Below the pieces are notes generated by a model. The model saw only the letters and a list, made by a program, of their open reading frames with translations. It was not told the DNA's origin and did no database searches. A program made the translations under genes and the position numbers. Below are positions 13,449 to 26,100 of a stretch of DNA of 64,000 nucleotides, piece after piece. Origin of the DNA: Pyrocephalus nanus (taxonomy: Eukaryota > Chordata > Aves > Passeriformes > Tyrannidae); NCBI GenBank assembly GCA_038380795.1, contig CM076271.1, forward strand, positions 20,475,001 through 20,539,000. Reading direction: 5' to 3'. Each line of letters opens with the position of its first letter. The stretch's first letter is position 1.

Positions 13449-15835
13449 TGTCAGAGCAGCCCCAGTTTGGTCACAGGGTGGTTTTGGCTCCAAACTCCCC
13501 CCCTTTGCCACAGCACTTTGTGCCAGTGAGAGCATTTGTCACATCTCCAGCCCATCAGGGGTGATAGATCACCGCAGGAATTCATGACAAGGTCCTGAAT
13601 TTGCAACTTTCACGTTGCTCCCACTAAATTGCCTCAGAGGGTTTTACCCTGCGAGTGCAGTGCATTAACCTGACAGCTTAAATAACTGTGCACACACTTC
13701 CTGCTGGAACAGGAGTGCAGGATGAGAATATGAAAGCTGAACTTATTCTGTCTGTGTCATTTGGACAATCCCCCCCAAATCCTTGGGCACCTCTGCTTGC
13801 TGAGAGTGGTAAATGATGGAGGGATCGGAGCACTGTCATCCCAGCTCAGGGCTTGGATGGGAGCAGCAGCTGATGGGCTGGTGTAGATGGGTGCTGGGAT
13901 GCATCACTGCTGCTGCAAGACCTTTGTGCTCTGGGGTCAAACCTGCCTGGTGTGGATTTGAGCAAAGCAGACTGGAGAATAGCACCCTGTGACCCCTTTG
14001 GGTGGCTTTGGGGCTGCATTTGTTCCTCAGGCCTCTGTTTGCTCTTTTGGGCTGCATTCCCAGCCCTCTCACCTTCTCTGACTGAAGGTGATGAGAAGTG
14101 ATGAAGGACTGCAAAGGGTCTCCCCAGCAGCTTCAGATGTGTCTCAATAATGGCTCCATCCAGCAGAAGGAGCCCTTTGGTCCCAGTGCCATAAAACACA
14201 TCTGCTGCTGCTCTGCTCTGTCCCAGCAGGATCCTTGCAGAAGGGCACTGTGGAGGGAAGGCAGAAATTTCCAGGTGACAAATCCTGGAGCTCTGCAGCA
14301 CTCTGGGGCTGGGGTTGGTTTTTTCCTTTCTTTTCTCTCAGTGAATCCTCCAAAGTTGCCACGTCCTTGTTTTACAAGAGAGCTGGGAGTCTCTCAGGGG
14401 GGTTTGGAGTCGCTTGGCTTGGAGTGTGCAGTGCCAGGGAGGGCACAGGGACTTCCCAGGAGCAGATGACAACTTGGAATTCTCCTTAGGCTTGGTGCCA
14501 GGGCAGAGAGATCTTCCCCCAGCAGAGCCACATGGATGGCTTCCCTGATTGCTGTGCCTGGGTGGTGCCCTGGCCCTGCCACGGAGCCAGGGCTGGCTGG
14601 GGGACTTGTGCTTTTAACCAGCTGCAATCCCTGCCAAGTGGGTCATTTCAGGAAAGCTGGATGGCACCGCTGATGGATTCGAGTTCATTCTGCCTCATTT
14701 TGATTGGGGAAAATAAGAGAGCATTTTAAACTCTTTAGATTTTTGAACTCACTGGCAGAGAGGCTTTGTCTCTCCATTTAAAAGTGAAGTTTATTTTTAA
14801 AAACCTGTATTGTTTCTTTGAAAAAAACAAACAAACAACAAAAACACCAGGTTGCAAAAATTTCAGGTTGTGATAATTGGGAAACAAAATGAAAGATTTT
14901 GTGTGAGTCAAAGAAAAACTTGGGGGTTATTATTCTCTTTTATTCTTTCCCTGCCTTTTCTTTTCACTGTTTTATTCCTTCCCACCAAACCAATCCTTCT
15001 TCCCCCCGGAGCTTTTGGAGCAGCCAGCACAGCAGAGCTGCTTTGCCTTCAGGCAGCCCCTGCATCCCAGACAAGGGAAAAGGAGCCTGACCTGCTCTGG
15101 GAGGTGCTCAGGGATGCAGATTTCACAGTTTGGAAGGCTGAGTTTGGCTTTCAGGGCTGTTGCAGGGGGTTCTGCAGGTGTTGCCATGGCTGCTGTGCCC
15201 GGGATGATGCTCCACTGGCAGATGGTGTGTGCTGGGGGGATGAGCCTCCTCCTGCTGCAGGATCTCTCCATTCCAACACCTTCTCCAGTGCCTCATCTAA
15301 CAGTCCTTTTAGATCTGCATTTTAAAGCATATCTGTGAATCTCTCCTTTGTCCTGCTGCCTTTTAATTAACTCACCCCCACTGCTGTTTCTTATTAAGCA
15401 GCTCTGATATGTCATTAATTAACACACTGTGCAGTAGGGTGGGGAGGTTGGTATCTAAGATGCCATAAAAGATGAAAGTGTTTACCACTGAGAAACAAAA
15501 TAATTAAGGCAAAAGTTGTGTTTTCATCTGCAAGCAACAAGCAGACTATCACTGGAGACGGGATGTTTTTTTCTTTTATTTTTCCTAAACCAAACTAAAT
15601 AACTGTAATATGGGAATGTGCTGAAAGTGAGCCTTTCTTTGCCCTGGCTGTGGGTGTCCCTGTTCTGTGCTCACACTTTTTGCCATGTTCCCTGGGTGTT
15701 TGTGAGAAGTCCCATTCACAGACGTACTTTATCTCGAGGCTTCAATATTTGGGTCTCTCCAGCCCAGCTGGTGATGGACATTGGAACAAATAAGGATTTG
15801 CTTGATCTTTATCCTTTATTTTTGTTTTTATCCTT

Positions 15836-16001
15836 TTGGGGTTTTGTTGTTTTTTTGTTTGTTTGTTTGTTTTGGGTGGCTTTTTTGTTTGGTTTGGTTT
15901 TTTGTGGGGTTTTTTTGTTTGGTTTGGTTTGGTTTGGGGTTTTTTGGTGGGTGTTTGGTTTTGGGGTTTTTTTGTTTGTTTTTTTTTTTTTTTTTTTTTG
16001 C
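15836..16001. repeat. T/G low-complexity tract
   Basis: About 165 bases are composed almost entirely of T and G on the plus strand, with (gttt)n, (ggttt)n and a terminal run of over 20 T. Only an isolated C and no A interrupt it. It lies about 590 bp upstream of exon 3 and is transcribed as a U/G-rich stretch. Shorter tracts of the same kind occur at 25799-25836 and 59797-59835. Confidence 0.93.
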
Positions 16002-16586
16002 TTTACCAATATTTCAACTCCTGGACTGTTCCTATTCCAGAAAAGTCACTTCAGTGGAAACATTTTCCCTCAATAGCCTTCAGCTTGCAAAATCAAAAAG
16101 AATCTCATCCCTTTGCTGAGATAAAATTTGTCCAATACACCTCCAGCATCACTTGCCTTTCAGCCTGTTGTTTGGGGTTCTTTTTTTTTTTTAATCTGTT
16201 TAAGCTTATTCAGGTTGCTGTTAGGATTGGTTTGCTTTTTTAACTCCTCTAATTTTAGTCCTTCCACTGACCATATATTTGCTTATTTTGCTTTTCTACA
16301 GTGTTGGGTTTTCCCACCTGTTTAAACCACAACCCTACCCAGCCATGCAGGCTGTGTATCAGAACTCCCTGTGCAAAAAAATAATGGTATGACAATGAAA
16401 TAATGGTCTGACACCCCCTGGCAGTGGCACCTGCAGTGCCCACAAGGGCAGTGATCCCATCAGAGCGTTCCTCTTCCCCCCAGCTCCCCTCCAGAGTGTT
16501 CATTTCCCACTGCCCACCTGTGCTCTCCTCTGGTGTGTCCTGTTCCTCCTGTGAAAGTCCCTTTGCTCTTCCCTGTCTCTGCCCAG

Positions 16587-16728
16587 GTGGGCTCTGCATC
16601 GCCCAGTCCCTGAAGATCCCCCAGGACCGCAAGGACAAGACCATCGACTTCGACAAAATCATCAAGCAGCTCCTGGAAACGCCCAACGCCAGGGCCATCG
16701 TCATCTTCGCCAACGACGAGGACATCAA
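16587..16728 (+). CDS. GRM7: GRM7 exon 3: ligand-binding domain segment
   Basis: Encodes [17 protein letters not shown] onward to FANDEDIK, about residues 246-293 of mGluR7, in lobe 2 of the Venus-flytrap glutamate-binding domain. The acceptor is ctctgcccag and the donor gtaagg; the exon starts after the first base of a Gly codon and ends after two bases of the Lys codon finished by exon 4. Cys249, which by family knowledge pairs with Cys541 in the cysteine-rich domain to transmit closure to the membrane helices, is present. Several positions differ conservatively from recalled human GRM7 (for example Leu for Val before Cys249, Lys for Arg, Glu for Asp). The length is identical to that implied by the human protein (48 residues including split codons). 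Confidence 0.96.
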
Positions 16729-17699
16729 GTAAGGGCAGCTGGGGGATGAATTAACTGGGCTGGACAGCTCTGCAGAGCAGGGAAGGCAGACAGAGCAGGA
16801 ATAATGAGCTGGGAATGTCTGCTGGTGAGAGCCATGGGGGGGTGCAGTTTGGGAGGGGGGGGAAGCACCAGGCACGAGGCTGCTGCTGCCCTGGCTCATG
16901 GGGTGCCCAGACCATGCTGGGGGGACAGGAAGGGTGACCAGGATCAGGGAGCTTTTCCTGGCACAGGGTTACTGATGCACTGGATGGCAGAACTGACCTT
17001 ACCTCTCAAAGAGGCATTAAGAGCACGCCCCTCTCTCCAATCTTGTTCTGTCATGTATAATTAATTATTTCAGACTCTGTTTTATGGCAATTGAAGGTTA
17101 ATAGTGATAAAACGACTTGGATGCTCAAGGTTAAATCACATCGAGCTGGCTCATAAAATAATACAAAGAATATTTTATATTGCATTTCTCACTTGCCCAT
17201 GTTCCATATTCTCACTCCAGAATTTTAAATCAGCTTAAAATTGTGATGGAATCATCAGTTGCTGAGAGGCTCAGTCCTACAATGAGACAAAAAGAATTCA
17301 GGGTGAAGTTTCAATAAAGTCAGTGGCAGAACTCCAAGTTTTGGTGGAATCAATGTGTCAGTCACGGGATAGAGGGGGAATTTCAAGAGAAGTCCTGTTG
17401 GTGCTGCAAAGAATGGGTTGGGTTGGGAGGGACCTTTAATGGTCATCTTGTTCCAACCCCCTGCCATGGGCACCAACACCCTGCACCAGACCAGGCTGCT
17501 CAGAGCCCAGTGATGTGGGGCATTCCAAACCCACAGCCCTGGGCACAGGAACGGGCTGTTCTGTCCATGGCAGAGTCGATTGGGTTGGGAAGGATGTGAG
17601 ATCAGTGAGTGCCCCATTCTGCCACTGCCACAGCCCATCTGCTGAAGCAGCCCTGTGTTTGGGTAGCGTGGTGTGTGACCAAGCCCTTCTTCCCCACAG
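16729..17699 (+). other. GRM7: GRM7 intron 3 (971 bp)
   Basis: A short intron with donor gtaagg and acceptor cttccccacag. It carries a minus-strand CR1 piece at 17411-17556 and otherwise AT-rich unique sequence around 17040-17260. It separates two exons encoding adjacent strands and helices of the same lobe. Confidence 0.93.
17411..17556 (-). mobile_element. CR1 LINE fragment in intron 3
   Basis: The plus strand reads gaatgggttgggttgggagg, tggtcatcttgttccaaccc, then a ccatgggcaccaacaccctg variant, a reversed CR1 3' end. It is more diverged than other copies, so the 3' limit is uncertain. Confidence 0.7.
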
Positions 17700-17854
17700 G
17701 CAGATCCTGGCAGCTGCCAAGCGGGCAGATCAAGTGGGGCATTTCCTGTGGGTGGGCTCGGACACGTGGGGCTCCAAGGTGAGCCCGCTGCTGCAGCAGG
17801 AGGACGTCGCCGAGGGGGCCATCACCATCCTGCCCAAGAGAGCCACCATCGAGG
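17700..17854 (+). CDS. GRM7: GRM7 exon 4: glutamate-contact segment
   Basis: Encodes [19 protein letters not shown] and continues through GSDTWGSK to [10 protein letters not shown], about residues 293-345. It contains Asp314 in the GSD-x-WGSK motif, the residue known in group III receptors to contact the amino group of glutamate. The acceptor is ccccacag and the donor gtaaga; the size, 155 bp, is what I recall for this exon across group III receptors. Compared with recalled human GRM7 the bird has GSDTWG for GSDSWG and ITILPKR for ITIQPKR. The latter wording is shared with GRM4 and GRM6, so it may be ancestral. It enters in phase 2 and leaves in phase 1. Confidence 0.97.
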
Positions 17855-19919
17855 GTAAGAGCTCCCTGCCCTTCCCCTCCTAGCATTGCAGGGTGATCCA
17901 GGCTGGAAAGCACGTGGAGTCAGTGCTGGATGCTCCTCACACACATGGACATGGATATAAAACTTATGGGAAGCTCTGACAGAATCCTTTTGTTTCTCAC
18001 CACTCCTTTGTGCTCTGCAGAGTTTGTGGTCTGCTCTCTCCTAACTTTGTTAATCCTTTTGTGATGCTTAACTGTCTTTCTCTGGGCACCAAACTGGTTG
18101 ATTGGAGTCTGTGTTCTCTGTAATGCAGAAAGAAAAGTTGTTTACAAGGTTTAGAAGGAAAAGAACTTTCCTGTGAGTGAAGGAAACAAACTCCTCAGTT
18201 GGCACAAGGTGCTGTGTGGGGCAGGGTCTCCGAAGAGTCCTTGAGCACACTGCCTACATTACAATGGGTTCTGGTGTCTGCACTCCCTGGAAAACCAAAT
18301 ATTTGCATTTTCCTGTGCCTGCACTCTCTCCTCATCAGTTATTCTCCTCAGGTGTATCATGTGCTTATTTCTTTTACATTTTCCAGCCCCCGAGGTGTTC
18401 TCGAATGCTGTTTCTCCGTAAATACCTAAAGTTGATAGACAATGAAGTGGTTTGTTTCTGAAAACCAGGGTATTTTAATAAGCTTTTCATACTGTCTGCA
18501 TTCATCCCTGTGGGTTCCTGACACAGAAAAGAAAATTCTGCCAACAGTAAACAGAAACTTTCCAGGTTTGTTTGTTTTAAAATATTTTCCTTCTCTATTA
18601 CACATTGAACCCATAAGGGGAAGCATGAGAGGTTTTTTTGGACACAGTAAATGAGGAGAGCAGAGTGGAAGGGTCCAGGTATAGAAAGTCAGATAAATAA
18701 CAGTTACAAATATCAGTGTATTTGGTATATCTGCAAAAAATGTGTTTATTGAGCCCACAAATATCTTCTTATTCAGTGTCTGTGTGAAGAATGGCTGAAG
18801 GTTGGCTGGTTGTGCCCTGCACTTGTGGCCACGCAGGTTGGGTGATAAATGGTGAGGCTTAAATCACATTTTGCCTATCAGTGCATCTAACCTGTTCATC
18901 CTTTAGGAGCAGATTTATTTCGAGGTCCATGTGCTGCAGGTGACCTCCTGGGCAGGGCAGAGCAGTTGGGCAGCAGTAGGGGCAGTCCCAGCAGGCAGAG
19001 CCAGGTGTCCCTGTTTGGAGCAGAGGCTCCCTGGCTGCTCCAAGAGGTTCAGGCTGGTTCTCACCTTCCTCAGCCCTGTTCATCCACCCCCAAATGCCAC
19101 CTGGATCTGCCTCCTGCTCCTGCTGTTACAGGGAGGGTAAAGGGATGCCCATTCCCATTCTCCTGAGGCAGCTTTCCAGGACTCCACATTCCCCCCTCTC
19201 AGCCCAGTTCCATTTTGGTTTCACCCACCAAGATCCATCTGCAGCTCTGTTACTTACAGCAATCAGTAATCCTTGGGCATTAGTGTTCCCATGCATAGGG
19301 AGGCTCTTATCCCTCTGGATTGCTGCCTGCCTTGAATTTAGGCTGCTGGATGCTGGTTTGTTTTCCTTTCTGCTGTTTTAATTTCATTTGGCCGAGAGTC
19401 CAGGAGAAGGGAATTAGACATTTTTATGTTATTCTTTTATCATCCAGCAATGAACATCTGCTTCCCAAAAATTCAGTAATGCATTTCTTTTGGTGAAGGC
19501 ATAAAATAAATGAAATAAGCTGCCTTGGTTTTGCCTATAAATTGATGGAAATGGAGTAAATGAGCAGAATGGAGCTCAGTGCCTGCAGCAGCTCCCAGCC
19601 CAGCAGGCTCCATCGGAGCAGCAGCCCTGGGGCTCACAGGCTCCAGGTCAAGGCAACAGTTAAAACCAGCTTAATTCCCATTGGATTTGCTGAGAATTCT
19701 GTGTTAGTCATGAATGAGGGGGTTGCCCTTATTTTACTCCTCAAGAGCTTGCTTTCTTTTTTTTCCCTTTCCTTTTGTCACCGTCTCAGGTAGTATTTGA
19801 AACATGTGGGAAAAAGGTTCCTAGGAAGCCTCACTGGAAGCAGAGAGCACTGCAGCTCCTGTGCCTCCATCTGACTCTGCCTCTGCTCACAGCTGGGGGA
19901 AATGAGCCAGGAAATGCCA

Positions 19920-20400
19920 GAGTAGCTGGTGCTGGAAGGGACCTGAGGAGCCCACCCAGCCCAACCCCCCTCCCAAGGCAGGGTCACCTGGAGCAGGTGA
20001 CACAGGAACGTGTCCAGGTGGGTTTGGGACATCTCCAGAGCAGGAGATTCCACGCCCTCCCTGGGCAGCTGTTCCAGGCTCTGCCCCCCTCAGTGTAAAG
20101 AAGTTGCTGCTCCTGTTGAGGTGGAACTTCTGTGTGATATTTTATGGCCATTGCTCCTCACGGTGTCTCTGGGCACCACTGAGCAGAGTGTGGGGCCATC
20201 CTGACACCCCTTGGAGATATCTGTGTGGACTGATGGGATCTCTCAGCCTTCTCTTCTCCAGACCAACCAGGCCCAGCTCCTGCAGTCTCTGACCATCACA
20301 GAGATGCTCCAGACCCCAAATCATCCTTGTGGCCTCCACTGGACCCTCTCCAGTAGCCCCTTGTCTTTCCTGAACTGTGGAGACCAGAGTGTTACACCCA
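19920..20400 (-). mobile_element. CR1 LINE fragment, longer copy
   Basis: At about 480 bp this is the longest CR1 piece in the window. The plus strand shows reversed blocks: ctggtgctggaagggacctg, ccctccctgggcagctgttc, agtgtaaagaagttgctgct, then cagccttctcttctccagac and gtggcctccactggaccctc. Its wording differs from the commoner 'ccatgggcaggg' copies, indicating a different, probably older, CR1 subfamily. The coding frame is destroyed. Confidence 0.88.
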
Positions 20401-21302
20401 TCTGCACACATCCCAGCTGGCATTCCCATTTTCCTGACAGTGGGAATGTCCCAGCAGCCTCTGGCTCCAGAGGGAGCCCAAAGCCCTTGGTTTCTTGTAG
20501 GATCAGGCCCCAGATCCGCAGTTATTTGTCTTGATACTTGATGTCACTCTTGGGACAGAATTTTCTTTGCCACGATCCCACGGGGGGGATTTAGGAAATC
20601 ATTACATGAACTGAATTCATTCATCCTAAGTCAGTCTTAATATAGCCTGATTGGGTGTGATGTAATTATGCTGGAAGGAAAAAGTTGCATTTTATTTGCA
20701 TAATTGCAGTAGACAGGGAGCCAGAGGAGCTGCACGTTAAAGAGCTGGAAAGTTGGGAACATGCTCCATAGCCAGTTTAACCAGGTACCAGGGAAGCTGG
20801 AAGGTTTGAGATGTTTTCAGGGGAAAAAAAAAAAGCAGAATGTATTTGTTTTTAGAACAATTATGGCAGCAGGACATTGCATTCTGGTTCTTGTTGCTTT
20901 GAACTCTTCCCAAAGAGGGTTGTGGTGGTGTGTCCTCCCATGGAGAGATGAGCTCTGAGACATCAGCCCCATCCTGAGTCTTAGAAATCATTTTCCTCTT
21001 AAACTCAGCTGTGAGGAAATCAGCAACTATCTACTCACTTCTTCCTTTCTGTTGTTCCTACACCCCTTTTCTGTGCAAAACTTATCAAACTGGGCTGTTA
21101 CCCTGTGGTTCATGTTGTTACTGTTCATCTACTGACTGAACACTTCCAGAAATTTGGGGTTTTTTCTCTCCAACCATTTTTCTTTTGAAATAGTCTTGCT
21201 TATCTTTCTTAGGTGTCTGTGATCTGTCCTGATGGACACACCAGGGAAATGAAACCAGGGAGAGGAGCAGCTGCAGGAAAAATACAGAGGCTCATGTACC
21301 TA

Positions 21303-21324
21303 TGTGTGTGTGTGTGTGTGTGTG
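21303..21324. repeat. TG dinucleotide microsatellite
   Basis: Eleven uninterrupted TG units, in intron 4. It would be expected to vary in length between individuals. Confidence 0.95.
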
Positions 21325-22735
21325 ATGTTAATTATTTAGAAAGATGGATAAATGCTTTGCTGATGTAGAAGAAAATATTATTTACAGGCTGAGCTCGGAA
21401 CTGATGCAACCAAACAGAGAGATTCAGGTAGATTTAAGATGAATGACTCCAGTCCAGCAGGCTGGGGATGTGGCCCAGGCTGCAGTTTGTGGAGCTCTGG
21501 GCTTGGAGGTTAAGGGATGGCTCCAGCCCAGCCCAGGGACATGCCCAGCTACTCAAAAAAGAGGAAAGCTGCAAACCAGCATAACTGTCCTTGAATTTTT
21601 CCCTTGTTTTATCATCCAAAAGGGATGCCTAATCCTGGCTTTATGTTTCAGTTTTATTTCCAATGAGAACCAATTTTCTTCTGGTTTTTTTTGGTGTGGG
21701 ATGAACTGGGAAAAAAGCAGTGGAAGGGTAGTGATTTAAGGAAAAATTAGTGTGAAATGGTATCTCACTGTTCAGTGGCTCTGAAATGTTTTCCCTTCAC
21801 ATCCCCAGTGCAGGAGCTCAGGGCTCATTGTGCTCTGAGTTAGAGACAGTTTGGATTTAATCCAGAGTTAATAAATGTGGGCACACTGCTCTGCATCTCA
21901 CCAGGCCTGCCTTCTCCCGGGATGCTCCTCTGGGAATGATGTGCTTCCTGCAGCACCTCCCACCTCCTCCCTCAGGAGCACCAGGCTGGCTCAGATCGCA
22001 GAGGAACATTGGGGAAATAGCCAACTTTGGATTTCTTTGCTTTGTTTACAGCCTGCTTTGGCACCTATTCCAGTCCTCTGTTGTTCTCCAGCTTTTCCTG
22101 TGTCCCTGGGGCACGAGCATGTGCTTTTGAGTCAGTGGGCTGGAAAGATGTGGCTCCAGGGGTCTGGTTCATCCTGGGCTGTGGGGCTGCAGCAGAGCCC
22201 AGGAACACCAGGAGCCAGGGGGGACAACACCAGTCCTAAGGGACAGGGCTTGGACCAGCACTCCCAAATTTACCCATTCCTCCCATTACCTGCCCTGAAT
22301 TTTCCTCCCATCTCCTCACCCCCACACACCTTTCCCATTTTCCTTCCTGCCCTGCTGGGGGGCTCCAGCACTGGTGGATCTGTCCCCCCTCATCCCCCAG
22401 GCTGGTTGGGAGCAGTGGGAGCAGCTCAGGGATGCCCTGATCAGGGAGCCTTCCTGGTGAAGGAAGGATGCACCTTTCTGTTCTCTCCATCAATCACTGT
22501 GTTTAAAGTCATTCTACCTACAAACTTGTTGGGCTTGTATCTTCCCCAGTGCTGATGAAGCCCTTAATTGAATTTAAATTAATCCTGCAGTTACCTGGGA
22601 GTCCAAGGCACACTCACAGCCTTGCAAAGTTTATTGTCTATCGATTCCAGCCTGCTGAACAGTCACCCTGGGAGTTCAGATTAGCTTTGATTGCTCCTGG
22701 CTTCGTGCTGGATCTCACTGTCCCCCACCTGTGCA

Positions 22736-22838
22736 TGGACAGACCTGTCCAGCAGGAGCACAACTGATGGACAGACCTGTCCAGCAGGAGCACAGCTGAT
22801 GGACAGACCTGTCCAGCAGGAGCACAGCTGATGGACAG
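22736..22838. repeat. 32-bp tandem repeat, 3.2 copies
   Basis: The unit begins tggacagacctgtccagcag and repeats with starts at 22736, 22768, 22800 and a partial at 22832. The copies are nearly identical (one A/G difference at 'acaactga' versus 'acagctga'). Each unit contains the inverted pair tggacag / ctgtcca, a small hairpin. Confidence 0.93.
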
Positions 22839-22930
22839 GTGAGCTGGGCCAGGCAGTGCCCAGGTGAGTGTGTGGTACCCGGGATGCTCGATGGGCCAGG
22901 CATCTTCAGGCACTGCAAGGCCACAGTTAG

Positions 22931-23130
22931 GGCACCTAAAGCCTTCTCTTCTCCAGCTGAACAATCCCAATTCTCTCAGCCTTTCCTCCCAGCAGAGCTT
23001 TTCCATCCCTCTGATCCTCTGGGTGCCCCCTCTGGACTCTCCCCACAGCTCCATGTCCTCGCTGTGCTGTCCCCAGGGCTGGAGCAGCTCTGCAGGGGGG
23101 TCTCAGGAGACCTTCCCTCCCAGCTCAGGA
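22931..23130 (-). mobile_element. CR1 LINE fragment (internal part)
   Basis: The plus strand reads agccttctcttctccagctg, then ttctctcagcctttcctccc, ctggactctccccacagctc and gagcagctctgcaggggggt, the reverse of the CR1 segment upstream of the tail. It lacks the 3' end seen in other copies. It begins about 90 bp after the 32-bp array. Confidence 0.82.
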
Positions 23131-26100
23131 TGTTCTGTGCTTCTGTGAGTTTAAGAGTTACACCCCTGGCTGTTGTGTGGTGCTCAGATACTGGAGTTCC
23201 CTTGGGGTTTGTTGGACAGTTTGAATGTTTCCAGAGTATTAAAGAGAATTATCTGCCACTGTTTAGTGCCAGACACAGCCCATAACCACCCCAGCCTTAG
23301 CAAGAATTCTGTCTCAAATGGGGTTTGAACCAAATGGTGCTGCTGCTTCAGAGCAAAGAAATGAGGTAGGAAGCTGTAACTGGACCATAAAGAACTGCTG
23401 TAAAATAAGGATTTAGGAGCTTCCTCCGGGGCCCCTTGAAATGCAATCAGCTGCTCTCCCAAGCTCCAGCAGCTCTGGCCTTGCCAGGATGCAGGTCCTC
23501 TGTGGAACCAGCTGTTCTCCATCCCATGCTCTGTGTGCCTCCAGTTCTGTGTTTCGGGTACTGCTCCCAGGGCTGCTGTTGGCATTTTCTCTTTGATGTT
23601 CATCCTTAACTGTTATTTGAGGACACTGGAGATCGTGTGGGTGGTTGTTTTGAGAGAGGGAGACGTGTACACACAGACACAGGCTGGGATGGTTGATGCT
23701 GCAAGAAGGGAGAATTCCCAGAGTAACACACAGCCACTGATCACCCTTCAGATGTATCACCACTTTTGGAATGCCCTGAGTTGCATCTTCTCCAGAACAC
23801 TTTCCCTCTCAGTGCTCTGACTCTGACCCCCCCAGACCCTGGTGAATGAACCGGTTCTGGGTCACTGTGGCAGAGTTACAGAAAAGAATGGGTTTGGTTG
23901 GAATTTGGTTGGAATTCTGTTTAGGCATGGAAACAGAAGCCAGGAGAAGATTTTGCCACCTTCTCTCACACCCCCAGTGCAGCCCTGGCAGTGGCACCGT
24001 GCCCAGCACAGCTCTGCAGTTGGGTTTGCTGAGCCCAGGGCAGTGAGGAGCTGGGAGGAGGTGGCAGCACTGGCTCGAGGGATGTCACTGCTGAAACGAG
24101 GGGAGGGACGAGGGAATTTGGGAAGGTGGTGGGGAGGTATTCCCAAAATTTCATAGCCTATCATATCCTACACCTGCCAGCACAGCAGGGCCTGATCTGG
24201 GGCTGCTCTGGTGGGGATGGAGCAAGAGGGAAATGCTCCCATCTCCTCTTGCTGTGGAATTTGCATCTCTGATGTTTCTGACACTACAATTTCAAAGGTT
24301 TACACATTTTTCCAACTCCCAGGACTAGGTTGCCAGAGGATTTGTTTTTGCCAGGTACATTTCGTGTATTTTTCATGTAAAAAAAGAAAATGCAGGAGAT
24401 GCTTTTGGAAATAAACTGCTCATGGTTTAGGTCAAAATAGCCATGAATAGACCCAAATATCTAATTTTGGAAATGCTGTTCTGCAGGAGGGCTCAGAACC
24501 ACAGATTGTTCCTAATGGAACAGCTCATTTTTCATCTCTGATGTGCTGCCTGGGCAGAGCAGGAGGAGTTTAGTGTGTTCTGCAGCATTTCCAGAGCAGT
24601 GCCTGGTGGATGCCCACAGGTGTTGCAAAGCAGGCAATGAAAGATGACACTTGAGCAGAAGGACTGATGGTTTCACTTGATGTTTTCTCATGTTTGAGAG
24701 AAATTTGGGCCCAAGAAGGAGCTCTAAGTAGGTCTAGAGCAGATCTTTCCAAAGGTGGACTGTGGGATTAGGTCTAAGGGATCATTATTAGAGTGGGACA
24801 CAATCATGGCATGTTTGCAGGGAGCAAATTAATCTGCCTGCATTGTACACTAAAAATGCCTCCACTGAGCAGGTATTCAGTGTTTATGGTGTCTGTGCAG
24901 TCCTGAATCAGCAGCTGTTGATCACCATCCTGCTCCTCACCGGGGGCACCCCAGCAAAGATCCCTGCAGGCTCCAAGTTCTCCTCTGCTGGGACTGCACA
25001 CAGACACAGGGACTGAGTGTTCTGACACCTCTGGGCGAGCCAGGCTCAGGCAAAAAGAGAAATGTGCTCATTTTAGGCAGCAAACAGAGGTGGTAAAGGC
25101 TTTTCTTGCTTGTTTCCTTGTGTTTCTGTCTTCTAGTCTGTATTGTTAATGCTTGACTGATTATAGGCTTTTGAAAGGAATAGTTTAGGAAATAATGCAC
25201 ATAATAATAATACACATAATTTCCTTAAAGATGATACAATGAATGCTGAAGTGCCCACTTCACTCCTGCTGGGCTTGCAGATCTGCTGCAGGAGTGTGTT
25301 TTCGTTCTGTTGATTGACTGGGTGACAGCAAAGGGGTGGAAGATGATTTAGGGAAATCTCCTCCATGGAATGCCACGTGCTGGTTCCTCAGAACGGGGCA
25401 GCAGAGCCAACAGATCGATGGTGAGGGTGGGTTAACACAAACCTTCTGTCCCATGTTGTAGGATGGGGAGGAACTTGGTGTTTGCAAGGGAAGATCTCAC
25501 TGTGCAGCTGAAGGGAATTGGCCTTGGAGGTGGAGTCCAGGCTTTGTTTCAGTTCCATTACGTTGTCCATCTGAAATAATTCCCTGTTCTGCTGATCACA
25601 GTTGTCTCTGGGGCACTGCTGTGGATCCAGGGCTGGCAGGGGATGGAGGAGGTGACCAGGAGGTGACGTGAGAGGGAGAGCATGGGGTGTGAGGGGAATG
25701 TTGTGAGTGGAAATGGCTTTGGAGCCTCCCCAGCTGCCACAAGCCATCACTCAGGTCAGGAACTAAGGGCTGAAATAACCTCTCTGTGCTCAGATGGGGT
25801 TGGGGTTTTTTGGTTGGTTGTGGTTTTTTTTGTTTTCCCTGGAACTCTGTTGGGTTTGTTGGACAAAACCCAGGAGAAATGAAGCCCTATTAGCTGGGAC
25901 TGCTCTGCTGTGCCATGACCCAGAGCACTTCAGAGGCTCAACTCTCTTACAGTAATTTACAGTAACATAACACTACTCCAGATATTTATCTTTCCCATAC
26001 TCTGGTAAAGTTTGCATTAAGCCCTTCACTTACACAGGGCCAAGAACAAATAATTCAATACAATGGTACAGCGACTTTATTCGTGGAATTAAATTGGTGT

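Larger units (their letters stand above)
1..16586 (+). other. GRM7: GRM7 intron 2, 3' part
   Basis: No coding exon is found here, and none of the exon 2 sequence expected for a group III receptor appears in any frame. The stretch holds CR1 fragments (821-1073, 4335-4692, 7523-7652, 8911-9131, 13297-13448), short tandem arrays (453-538, 6951-7000, 7658-7728) and a T/G tract (15836-16001). The rest is unique, mostly AT-rich sequence. Blocks such as 3766-3960, 12475-12870 and 15355-15530 are repeat-free and look like candidate conserved non-coding DNA, but nothing specific can be named. The intron ends in a pyrimidine-rich acceptor (tctctgcccag) before exon 3. Confidence 0.85.

Noticed and set aside
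1..16586. Search for GRM7 exon 2 and for a nested gene in intron 2
   Set aside because: No frame on either strand shows group III receptor sequence or another recognisable protein; exon 2 must lie to the left of the window.
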